Shown here piece by piece: positions 1 through 6,981 of a stretch of DNA of 22,803 bases. The stretch is from the NCBI GenBank assembly GCA_964534315.1, contig CAZHOV010000091.1, positions 1 through 22,803 on the forward strand. Direction: 5' to 3'. The stretch's first letter is position 1, and each line of letters begins with the position of its first letter. Source of the DNA: CAZHOV01 sp964534315 (lineage in GTDB: Bacteria > Bacteroidota > Bacteroidia > Chitinophagales > Saprospiraceae). The notes beneath the pieces were generated by a model. That model saw only the letters and a list, made by a program, of their open reading frames with translations, did no database searches and was not told where the DNA came from. The position numbers and the translations under genes are program-made.

Positions 1-103
1 CCCTAAAATACAGGCCATAGTTACTGTTGCTGTAGCGGTGATGTAAATCATAAAGCGTGGCAGTGGTATGCCAATTGATCCATTTGTTTTCAACAAACAA
101 ACG
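1..103 (-). pseudogene. Sterol desaturase / fatty acid hydroxylase-like C-terminal fragment (partial)
   Basis: Reading the minus strand from 103 to the window edge gives an open frame of 34 codons containing LYDLHHRYSNSNYGLYF. This resembles the last histidine cluster of the membrane-bound di-iron sterol desaturase/fatty acid hydroxylase family, where an HxxHH motif is followed by NYG and then WDRxxGT. The expected WDR part would lie beyond the window. The frame is closed by TAG at 104-106, and sequence immediately upstream on the same strand encodes the end of an unrelated gene, so the N-terminal membrane part with the other histidine motifs is missing. I read this as a truncated remnant left by a deletion. 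Recognition rests on one motif, and the usual His before DLHH is Tyr here, so the family call is moderate. Confidence 0.5.
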
Positions 104-635
104 CTACCTGGTCTTTTAACCAGTCGCAATGCATCACTTTATTAGCTGGAGGAATAGAAATGGTTGCCAGCTGCTCCTTTTGCTCCTTTGCCCTGGCAAG
201 TTGACCGGTAATTTTAATGAACATCTGCATTTGTCTTATTAACTTCTCTCGAAGATGCTTATTCCTGAGCAAGAAAATTCTGGTTGCTTCCAGGTGATGG
301 AATAATAATTCATACTGACCAGTCTCAAAAAGCAGTTTAATCCATAAACTTCTCACGGAAACGCTGAGAAGCGGTTCTCTCGATTGGATCAGACTCAGCG
401 CCTGCTGTGCTTGGTCAAAATTTTTAGTGAAATAAAAATAATGGGCCTGACAATATTGATAAACATCCGCTCTCTGGTCTTCCGGCAATTTCTTCCGTTC
501 TTGCCGGATAAACTCCTCAACCCATTCAAATTCTTCCAGTTTCAACCCCACGGTTACCAGATTTTTATAGCGCCAGGGAGATAGTTGCTGATCATGATAA
601 AGAAACCCTTCTTCCAACAGCCATTGATTGATCAC
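90..635 (-). pseudogene. C-terminal fragment of a helical Saprospirales-type hypothetical protein
   Basis: This encodes 181 residues from its first Met, but the frame is open upstream to about 716, adding a segment with NYCIRKLN and FYKEYFVINQWLLEEGFL. The protein is helical and repeat-like (LSPWRYKNLVTVGLKLEEF, AHYFYFTKNFDQAQQAL), consistent with TPR-like helical hairpins, with no signal peptide. From memory this matches the C-terminal half of a roughly 500-residue uncharacterised family common in Saprospirales, whose N-terminus begins MKNSKLV and contains SPYFNKNK. Exactly that N-terminus lies directly upstream at 694-942 in another frame. The two pieces are best read as one gene that lost about 200 internal codons and its reading frame. 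Function is unknown. Confidence 0.6.
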
Positions 636-693
636 AAAATACTCTTTATAAAAGGACTTGTCATTTTCATGGTTAAGCTTGCGGATACAATAA

Positions 694-942
694 TTAAGGA
701 GCCCGACACAAATGAATTAACTTTTTTTTGTTGAAGTTTTCGATAAAATCAAATTGCTGAATCAAATTTTTCTTCTCAAGAGCAGGGTGATCATAAGAAG
801 GACCAAAATTGAGGATGTATTGAAAAAGTGGGGTGATATGCTTATTTTTATTAAAATAGGGCGATCTGATAAAAGACTCCAATTGGGTCAGTTCCCTCTT
901 ATCTAATGGTGTGATTAACTGAACTAACTTACTGTTTTTCAT
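694..942 (-). pseudogene. N-terminal fragment of the same helical hypothetical protein
   Basis: This encodes 82 residues beginning MKNSKLVQLITPLDKRELT and including FIRSPYFNKNKHITPLFQYI, which I recognise as the conserved start of an uncharacterised Saprospirales helical family. The meaningful sequence ends near NKKKLIHLC, and the frame then runs into TAA at 694-696. The C-terminal half of the family is found in a different frame from about 716 leftward. The middle of the protein is absent, which indicates an internal deletion that is not a multiple of three. The start codon at 942 lies 46 bp from the divergent start of the dockerin gene at 989, so the two share a short promoter region. Function unknown. 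Confidence 0.6.
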
Positions 943-988
943 TTTCTTAGATCATTTCTTTTTTATTTATACCCTAAACCATGAAATT

Positions 989-1573
989 ATGACATCCTAC
1001 ATCCGACTTTTTTTTACTTTTTTCTTTCTTAGTATTAATAGCATTGCCACCGGACAAGAAGGCATCCTTTTTCCCGGAGATACAAATAATGACGGAATAG
1101 CCAATTTTTACGATCTGCTTCCCATCGGATTTACCTACAGTAGAGAAAATGTTGAGCGAGATCCACTTTTTCAAACGATCACCTGGGAACCGAAACCCTT
1201 TCTTGACACTGTCGGGGTTGACCCCCCGGACCCCATCACAGGATTTGATATCAGTTTTGCAGATTGCAACGGCAACGGTATTGTTGACTCACTAGATATT
1301 GATGCCATCGTTTTGAACTATGACAGCATTCAAACCATGGCTTTTCCCCCTCCAATGCCAGTTAACTATCCAGATACATTGTTTACAGGTTCTTTAGGTG
1401 GAAATCCTCAAATTAGTTTAGACCTTAGTTCACTTACCTCTGATACGCTGATGCCTAATGATACGCTAACCCTGGATATTAATTTTGTTTTTCCAGATTC
1501 CCTGCCAGATAGTCTTGGGGTATTAGGTGTAGCCTATCATCCGTACCAACTTTACAAAAATCCTAAGTTTTGA
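989..1573 (+). pseudogene. Dockerin-like exported protein, N-terminal part (frameshifted)
   Basis: The product begins with a signal peptide (residues 1-22, MTSYIRLFFTFFFLSINSIA). Two EF-hand-type calcium loops follow: GDTNNDGIANFYDL near residue 30 and DCNGNGIVDSLDIDAIV near residue 92. This is the dockerin-like arrangement common in Bacteroidota exported proteins. A short beta-rich stretch (PNDTLTLDINFVF) then leads to GVLGVAYHPY, which looks like the beginning of a cohesin-like domain. The frame then drifts into YQLYKNPKF and stops. The T9SS tail of the same protein continues in another frame from about 1560 to 1922. I read this as one gene broken by a frameshift, probably with loss of most of the cohesin-like domain. 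Confidence 0.65.
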
Positions 1574-1583
1574 ATTTGAAGGA

Positions 1584-1922
1584 ATGCTGGCATTAGACTC
1601 CATGAAACAGGTTCGTATCGTCGATTTGAAAGCAGATTCTGCCATTATTTTAGTAACCACTCCAAACCAATCGCAACCGGTTCAGCAAGAAATTCAACTA
1701 ACCTTATTCCCCAATCCGGCTAACCATCAAATTCAACTATATTCTAGTGAGCATATGACGAACTATTCTATCGTGAATTCCTTTGGGAGAATAGTGCTTC
1801 AAAATAAGGTAAGCAGGAATAAGTATCAGATGGTTGACATAGGGTTGCTTCCCAAAGGATTGTATTATTTGATCGCCGAAACGCCTTCCGGCAAAGCAGG
1901 AAAGCCCTTTGTTAAACAGTAA
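1584..1922 (+). pseudogene. C-terminal part of the dockerin-like protein with T9SS sorting domain
   Basis: The frame is open from before the first Met (upstream residues ILSFEFEG) and encodes the end of a beta domain followed by a type A T9SS C-terminal sorting domain. The diagnostic pieces are LTLFPNPANHQIQLYS, then YSIVNSFGRIVLQ, then LPKGLYYLIAETPSGK and a final FVKQ. The domain directs cargo through the type IX secretion system across the outer membrane. The first Met is probably not a real start: there is no signal peptide, and the upstream in-frame sequence is coding-like and complementary to what 989-1573 lacks. Together they are the two ends of one broken exported protein. Confidence 0.65.
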
Positions 1923-1936
1923 ATCTTACTTTTTTG

Positions 1937-2106
1937 ACCTGGAGTTAACTATTCAGCATAACCAGAAAATCGCCTTTTCTGCCTTTGTTCGCCCCACCCT
2001 AAAGGGTGCAAAGACAGAAAACGCGCTGGCTCCCTTTAAGGATAAGGTAAAACAGAGCCTTTTCTGCCGATTTTTTCGTTGGTGCTGAATAGTTACACCT
2101 GGAGTT
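1937..2106. mobile_element. MITE with terminal inverted repeats and flanking direct repeats
   Basis: A roughly 150-bp non-coding element. Its ends are imperfect inverted repeats of about 27 bp: the left arm starts TAACTATTCAGCA at 1947 and the right arm ends TGCTGAATAGTTA at 2095. Both arms continue inward to a shared AAAATCG after a one-base indel. The element is bracketed by direct copies of ACCTGGAGTT (1937-1946 and 2097-2106), a probable target-site duplication of 8 to 10 bp. Read outward the right end is GTAACTATTCAGCA; an end beginning GTAA plus an 8-bp duplication would fit an IS66-family relative, but that is tentative. There is no transposase inside. Confidence 0.7.
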
Positions 2107-2314
2107 TAGAAAATCGAAAATAACTGTACATCTACTGCTCTATGTTTAAACAGCTCATATTGAATATATTAAAAACATAAAAATAATTAATATTTGTTGG
2201 GTTTCTACTGATTCGGGGTTGATTTCCCTAATTAAATGTACTGGAATACGAATTCATATAGGTGCATACTTGTAGTGTCGATCGCACTAGTGTATGTATT
2301 TTTTTACCTATTAA

Positions 2315-5215
2315 ATGATTTTAAAAATGAAAACGTATTTCAACCTTTACCAATTCAATTGCAATTGGACTTTCCCTTCATTATCCAAATTTTTACTATT
2401 TGGTTGTCTTTTTTTACTCTGTTCCGTACAGGTGCTGGGGAATGGTTATGAGATAAAGAAAATTAAGGTCTATGATGAGAATAATGACCTTATTGATTAC
2501 ACGGATAATGGCAAATTTGAGGTAGAATGTGATGATGAATTTGAAATAAAAATAGTAGCCTGGATTAAAATCAATAAAAACGTTAAAGAGAAAATAAAGA
2601 TTCCGGTAGAAATCATATCCAATTATTCTGCTCCCGATGATAATAGCAATGAGGTGATAAAAAGAACCATCTCGAAAGGCAATTTTGAATACGAACCGGA
2701 TGGGGTTACTTTTATTTATTGGGATACCATCACTTTAACAGTTTCATGTATTGAATATGAAGAATGCAAGTGCAAGTTGGAAGGCAGTTACGACGATTTA
2801 GGGGATGAAGAATCCCAGTCTGAACGTGTTCTGGATGTAAAAGTAGGAGGGAAAACCTATGGTGAACCCTTCAGAGTAATATGCGTAAAAGGGTCAAATG
2901 ACCAGGCTTCCAATGTAGTTCCCGAAAAAGAGTTCTACCTGCCCGGAGAAGCCGGTAAAGCTTATCTTGAATTGGCCAATGAACAACCCAATGTCAGTTT
3001 TGCTTTCTGGCAAATTGCCTATGATCCTTCCGTATTCGGAATCGAGAACGTGGTATTTACTCCTGAAATACAAGATCAATATCCATTTGCAGATGCCTTC
3101 TGGGCAGATGGTTTTCTGAATATTTTGTTGGAAGGTTCTGCTCCCGGCAATCTTCCGGAAATAATAGCCGAAATAAATTTTTTCGTGCTGGATAATGCTC
3201 AACCTGGTTTTCCTACTTTCAATATTACTCCTGAAACAGGGATTTATAACCTGGACTTTGAAAAGATTATGGCAGTATTAGGAGATAACGTCATTCCCGT
3301 TTATCCTCCTGATAATGAATCCCCTGTTATTGATCAATCTTTGGTAGAAATAACCGAAGAAGGCGTATTTGGCTTACCCGGCGCGGTGACAGACGACAAC
3401 CTTGGTTTTGCAGAAGCATTCAAAAACCTCCAGGTATCTTTATACAGCTCAGATTCTACACGGGTCGGTACTGGATTTATCAATAATGACGGTAGCTTTG
3501 AAATAGACAGTCTTAATCTATTTGAGGGATCCCAACTAATGCTTAAAGTAGAGGATCATGCAGGACATTTAGCGGCTGCCTTATTGTTGGTGCAGGCACT
3601 GGAAATGACCTATACCGTTTTGGCCCTTAAGCAGATCAGCTTCGAGCAGCCTTTTAATTTGCCAAACAGCCCTAAACTTCAGTTTTTGTTCAACTACTTT
3701 ATGGACAATACAGTACAACCCCATTTTCTAAACCTGTTGTTCCGATCTCCTGTCGATGGTTCTTTAAAATGGGGCTTTCAAAATATGCCTTTAGTTCCGT
3801 TCCCGGATACGTCTACGATTACAGTGGAGTTTCCTATCGCAAATCTTACCGAATGGGACGGCCAGGCAATAGAAGAGTTGGAATTGGTTACCCTAATCTC
3901 AGAGGAAGAAATGGTGGGCATTCCAGACCTACAGTATTTAGAAACTCACCAGGTGGGTAAAGCTGCTTACCGGATTCCTTACAATCCAACCAATACCGTC
4001 GATTGGATGCAGTTATTCCCACAAAACATTACTTTTCTGGTACAAGAGTTTATTGATTGGTATTTTCCGTATACAGATTCCATTTGTATTGAAATGAGAG
4101 GCTGTACGATGCCCAATATTGATTTGGACGGAAGTACAAACGACCCCGATGATCCGAATCAGCCCTATCCGGGATATGCGGGAGATGAAAATGCCTGTGC
4201 ACCGGCAGCGGTGGCCAATAGTTTCTCCTGGCTTCGTGCTCAACATCCCGAGATTGACGATGCGCTTGAAGATGAGTTTGGTGATGATGAGGATAGCCAT
4301 CGGGAACTGCTAGTGGAAGTGAGTAAGCTTATGAAAAGGAGCAATAAGACAGGTGTTTTTCCAGATTCTATTATTCGCGGAAAATTAGCGCTCATTGATG
4401 AATACCAGATCCCAGCTCATGTTAAATTCCAATCTATCTTTGGCTACGGTGATCTTCCTTCTTTCAATCCCACTTATGGCCATGAAGCAGATGACCAGAG
4501 TGAGGCCGAAGATGCAGAACAACCCAATGCGCATATTAGTCTCGACTGGATTGCTCGTGAGTTGAAGGCAGATGAAGATGTAGAATTACACATTGACTGT
4601 TATCAGGTAGACAGCACCGGAAATCCGGTCGTGGGGGCAGATGGTTTTTGGATCAACACGATGAGTCATGTGGTTACGCTGACTGATATATTCAACTTCA
4701 GAGGAAATTGGTCGCTTGGTTTCAAAGATGATTTCGATCAGACCCAGGAAGACGAAGAAGGGCTTCGACATGAATTTGGCCGGGTAATACCCGAACCGGC
4801 AGGTGCCAATGAATTTCTCAGGGGAATGCTATATCTTCCAAACCTGAGTATTCCGGGATTCGATCGATGTTATATTACCAGTGTCTATTCAGAAAGTTAT
4901 GATGAAGATGTAACGTTTGTTCCGGTAGCTACCCATTCTAAAACAGCACCCGGATTTGAGGTTCAGGTATTGGGAAATCCCGTGAAAGAAGGACAAGATA
5001 TCCAGCTTTCCATTGAACTCAAACAATCATCACCCATAAGGATTTCGCTAATTTCTGCCAGCGGAAAGGTTCTGAATACCGCTTTGGTAGAAAACCAACC
5101 CGTCGGCAAGCAATCCTATTCGCTTTCTGCACAAAATGTAAGCAATGGTATTTTTTTCCTTGAAATTCAAACAGAAACAGGGAGGAAGGTAGAGAAAATT
5201 ATTATTGTAAGATAA
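2315..5215 (+). CDS. Large exported protein: cohesin-like domain, papain/C39-like cysteine peptidase-like core, T9SS tail
   Basis: 966 residues from 2315; a second Met at 2327 (MKTYF) is an equally plausible start. A hydrophobic signal segment ends near residue 43 (LSKFLLFGCLFLLCSVQVLG). Residues about 205-330 form a cohesin-like beta domain (YLELANEQPNVSFAFWQIAY). The region from about residue 600 to 830 looks like a cysteine-peptidase fold: Cys628 sits in GDENACAPAAVANSF at a helix start, and His785 in INTMSHVVTLTDI, followed by LGFKDDF where a third catalytic residue would fall. This order matches C39-like and papain-like folds. The final 85 residues (from VQVLGNPVKEG to KIIIVR) are a T9SS sorting domain. 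It is therefore probably a surface or secreted protein; peptidase activity is inferred. It is the only long intact gene between 1 and 8 kb. A hairpin follows the stop at 5229-5283. Confidence 0.75.
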   Translation: MILKMKTYFNLYQFNCNWTFPSLSKFLLFGCLFLLCSVQVLGNGYEIKKIKVYDENNDLIDYTDNGKFEVECDDEFEIKIVAWIKINKNVKEKIKIPVEIISNYSAPDDNSNEVIKRTISKGNFEYEPDGVTFIYWDTITLTVSCIEYEECKCKLEGSYDDLGDEESQSERVLDVKVGGKTYGEPFRVICVKGSNDQASNVVPEKEFYLPGEAGKAYLELANEQPNVSFAFWQIAYDPSVFGIENVVFTPEIQDQYPFADAFWADGFLNILLEGSAPGNLPEIIAEINFFVLDNAQPGFPTFNITPETGIYNLDFEKIMAVLGDNVIPVYPPDNESPVIDQSLVEITEEGVFGLPGAVTDDNLGFAEAFKNLQVSLYSSDSTRVGTGFINNDGSFEIDSLNLFEGSQLMLKVEDHAGHLAAALLLVQALEMTYTVLALKQISFEQPFNLPNSPKLQFLFNYFMDNTVQPHFLNLLFRSPVDGSLKWGFQNMPLVPFPDTSTITVEFPIANLTEWDGQAIEELELVTLISEEEMVGIPDLQYLETHQVGKAAYRIPYNPTNTVDWMQLFPQNITFLVQEFIDWYFPYTDSICIEMRGCTMPNIDLDGSTNDPDDPNQPYPGYAGDENACAPAAVANSFSWLRAQHPEIDDALEDEFGDDEDSHRELLVEVSKLMKRSNKTGVFPDSIIRGKLALIDEYQIPAHVKFQSIFGYGDLPSFNPTYGHEADDQSEAEDAEQPNAHISLDWIARELKADEDVELHIDCYQVDSTGNPVVGADGFWINTMSHVVTLTDIFNFRGNWSLGFKDDFDQTQEDEEGLRHEFGRVIPEPAGANEFLRGMLYLPNLSIPGFDRCYITSVYSESYDEDVTFVPVATHSKTAPGFEVQVLGNPVKEGQDIQLSIELKQSSPIRISLISASGKVLNTALVENQPVGKQSYSLSAQNVSNGIFFLEIQTETGRKVEKIIIVR

Positions 5216-5228
5216 TTAAAAAGGAAGG

Positions 5229-5283
5229 AACATGAATTAATCCGGTCCCGCTTTACCTAATACGGGACTGGATGATTCATGTT
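5229..5283 (+). terminator. Stem-loop downstream of the exported C39-like gene
   Basis: An imperfect inverted repeat of about 21 bp (5229-5250 against 5263-5283, arms AACATGAAT...GTCCCG and CGGGACT...ATTCATGTT) with a 12-nt loop begins 14 bases after the stop codon at 5215. Only a short T-rich stretch follows, so it may act as a terminator or as an mRNA-stabilising hairpin. Confidence 0.5.
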
Positions 5284-5340
5284 TATTCCAAAATTGCTTT
5301 AATTAGGATATCCTCCTTTTTTTTCTTTTACTCAATCCCC

Positions 5341-5482
5341 AAAATCCCCTAATTCTGAAAATCCCCTGGCCTGACTTCGCAAGCAGGGCAGGCTGATTCA
5401 GACAACTAAGAGGTATGAATCAGGATTTTCAGCCTGCCCTGTCTACGAAGTTATGCAGGGGATTAAAGAATTTTCAGGATTT
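5341..5482. repeat. Long imperfect palindromic repeat element
   Basis: A roughly 140-bp non-coding palindrome. The left arm has AATCCCCTGGCCTGACTTCG then GCAGGGCAGGCTGA; the right arm has the complement (CAGCCTGCCCTG, ACGAAGTTATGCAGGGGATT). The outer ends also pair: AATTCTGAAAATCCCC against ATTTTCAGGATTT. The centre carries GATTCA and TGAATC. There are no coding signs. It resembles the dispersed palindromic elements common in Bacteroidota intergenic regions and may be a MITE remnant; no clear target duplication is seen. Confidence 0.55.
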
Positions 5483-5559
5483 CCCCACATCTGAGATCAG
5501 ATAAATTCTAGCCGTTCTAATCACAATAGCTTCGCTAATTTTTATTAAATTTACCTAGG

Positions 5560-5742
5560 CTGGTGAGTGATCCTACCGGTGTTGACATGCAAATCCATTA
5601 TACCTTTGGTGGAGAAAAAGTGCTCCAAAAGGTTACCTCAGGTCCGCAAGCAGAAACCAGGCTTTACTTCGGTGGCGTTGAATTTAAAAATGGCTCGCAA
5701 GAAGCTTACTATCACGCAGACGGCCAGATTATGCTTGGATAA
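5560..5742 (+). pseudogene. RHS/YD-repeat core protein fragment (upstream piece)
   Basis: A frame ending at TAA 5740-5742 encodes about 60 residues including MQIHYTFGGEKVLQKV and YFGGVEFKNGSQEAYYHADG. The last segment matches the motif in Bacteroidota RHS-repeat-associated core proteins usually written Y-x-G-G-I-E-Y-x-x-G-x-x-E-A-x-Y-H-A-E-G-R. A full RHS gene is thousands of bases long, and no upstream repeats are present, so this is a scrap. A later RHS motif occurs at 6826-6885 in the same orientation and correct order, suggesting both came from one lost gene. Confidence 0.6.
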
Positions 5743-5863
5743 GCCCGTTTTGGTGATAAGCCAGTATGGCTTTAGCATCTCTCAAAAAGGCATCGAGGTT
5801 GCGAAGTAGTGCGGTGCGATCTTCATCAAGTAGTTCGAGCATATCCTTGAACCGCTGCACCAT
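5729..5863 (-). pseudogene. Short coding-like remnant of unknown family
   Basis: From ATG at 5863 to TAA at 5729 the minus strand encodes 44 residues, with RFKDMLELLDEDRTALRNL followed by a second amphipathic stretch. The composition (regular hydrophobic spacing, acidic helix) looks like real coding, unlike the Ser-rich frame on the other strand. It overlaps the end of the RHS fragment by 14 bases, and a stop lies just upstream of the Met-containing frame. I do not recognise the family; a decayed fragment is the likeliest reading. On the plus strand, 5880-5951 encodes a separate short tail (KKEALKQAIEQKHSLQ) that may likewise be a remnant. Confidence 0.25.
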
Positions 5864-6018
5864 GGAAGGGGCTTTGTGTACCGAAGTGTCTTATCGGACT
5901 AAAAAGGAAGCGTTAAAACAGGCCATTGAGCAAAAACATTCTTTGCAATAGAAACCCTTTTTAATATAAAATCGTTAACTTTACGAGTGTACCATTAGAC
6001 TATCAAACGCTATCATTT

Positions 6019-6297
6019 ATGGGAGCTGAGCAAATCAAAAAAATCCTTCATCTACGAATCGAACAAGCCTCGGAGAGCTTTTTGCGTATCCTATATGCCA
6101 TGACCGAAGCTTATGCGAATGAACATCTGGGAGGTGAACCTAGTGATGAGCAAATTGAAGTGCTTCTTGCTACTATGGATCTTCAACCCATGACTCAGGA
6201 AGAGTTGATCAAGGAGATCGAACTGGCGAATGCTCAAATCGACAAAGGTAATTACACTACATTAGAGGACCTGGAAAAAGAAATGGAGCAATGGTAG
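6019..6297 (+). CDS. Antitoxin of a type II toxin-antitoxin pair
   Basis: 92 residues, acidic and helical. It starts MGAEQIKKILHLRIEQASES and ends in a charged tail (TTLEDLEKEMEQW). The section LRILYAMTEAYANEHLG followed by MTQEELIKEIELANAQID resembles small Bacteroidota antitoxins found before RelE/ParE toxins. The stop codon overlaps the start of the toxin gene (ATG at 6291 inside CAATGGTAG), the translational coupling typical of these pairs. Its expected role is to bind and neutralise the toxin and autorepress the promoter. It is intact although its toxin partner carries a stop. It sits between two RHS scraps, so it may be a later insertion into a dying RHS gene. Confidence 0.7.
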   Translation: MGAEQIKKILHLRIEQASESFLRILYAMTEAYANEHLGGEPSDEQIEVLLATMDLQPMTQEELIKEIELANAQIDKGNYTTLEDLEKEMEQW

Positions 6298-6617
6298 GTA
6301 AGCTGTTCCGAATAATCTTCTCCCCTAAATCAAGGGAACGGCTCAGAGAAATATCGGATTATCATAAAGAAAATACGTCGCCAGCCGTTGCGAAAAAGAT
6401 ACGTACTGGAATCGTATCCAGTGCCAGGAAGTTAGAAAAGCTACCGGAGAGTAAACCTAAATTACCGGGCACAAACGACCTGGACTATACTGTTCGATAG
6501 ACAAAGAAATGGTCTTACAAAATCATTTTCAGAGTATTAAAAACTAAGAGCATTGTACGAATACTAACGATCCGCCATGACAAAGAAGATCCCACACGTA
6601 TTGAGGAAGACTTATAG
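6291..6617 (+). pseudogene. RelE/ParE-family toxin with in-frame amber codon
   Basis: Read through, the frame encodes 108 residues, the normal length of RelE/ParE toxins. Codons 1-69 (FRIIFSPKSRERLREISDYH, then VAKKIRTGIVSSARKLEKLP) give the family's N-terminal helices. After TAG at 6498-6500 (codon 70) the same frame continues with WSYKIIFRVLKTKSIVRILT and IRHDKEDPTRIEEDL, the typical C-terminal strands carrying the Tyr, Arg and His positions of ParE/RelE, and ends at 6615-6617. There is no frame change, only a single nonsense codon. The truncated 69-residue product lacks the core sheet and should be inactive. The change may be a real inactivation or a sequencing error; readthrough cannot be excluded. 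Confidence 0.7.
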
Positions 6618-6825
6618 ATGAATCCTGATCAAGCCCACCCCCACACGATCAGCACAAGCCCGCAAGAGCCAACCCATCCAGATATCTATCAGAACAGGCA
6701 TTGGAGCCTCGTCTTCCAGTGGCTAATCCACCGCATAGCCTTCCTTCCCTTCAATCACCTTTGGGACATCGCCCCCTCTGAATTGGCCAGTCCCCCCGCC
6801 CAATCTTGTTCTTTGAGTAAAAAGT

Positions 6826-6885
6826 GTGCAGCGTTTTTTAAGGGTAGATCCGACTGCAGACCAATTTGCCTGGGTCAACCCGCGG
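6826..6885 (+). pseudogene. RHS core C-terminal motif fragment
   Basis: An open frame here encodes QRFLRVDPTADQFAWVNP, matching the conserved RHS-repeat-associated core signature (GRFL-x-VDP-L-A-D-x-x-x-x-W-x-P-Y-N-Y). The match starts at 6826 and stops after VNP, where NYA would be expected but RFSPLSG follows, so it is cut on both sides. Between the toxin stop at 6617 and here I see no gene. Together with 5560-5742 it outlines an RHS gene whose middle is missing. Confidence 0.55.
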
Positions 6886-6918
6886 TTTAGCCCACTATCA
6901 GGAATATTTAAAGCGCAT

Positions 6919-6954
6919 AAAAAAAGAGATGTAGTGGTGGCTACATTCCTTTTT
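6919..6954 (-). terminator. Rho-independent terminator after the SQR gene
   Basis: The arms 6921-6934 and 6941-6954 pair at 12 of 14 positions (core ATGTAG/CTACAT, 6-nt loop). On the minus strand the hairpin is followed by a run of T, complementary to the A run at 6919-6925. It lies 28 bases past the SQR stop. The A/T runs on both sides could also let it work for plus-strand transcripts. Confidence 0.7.
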
Positions 6955-6981
6955 CGAACCGCTATACCAAATCGCTACTAC

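Noticed and set aside
2236..2451. A plus-strand frame overlapping the start of the large exported gene
   Set aside because: It runs in another frame through the signal-peptide region of 2315-5215, has no family match and is shadowed by a clearly coding frame.
6618..6825. Pro/His-rich plus-strand frame after the toxin gene
   Set aside because: Low-quality composition, no recognisable motif, and it starts directly at the toxin stop; treated as non-coding.
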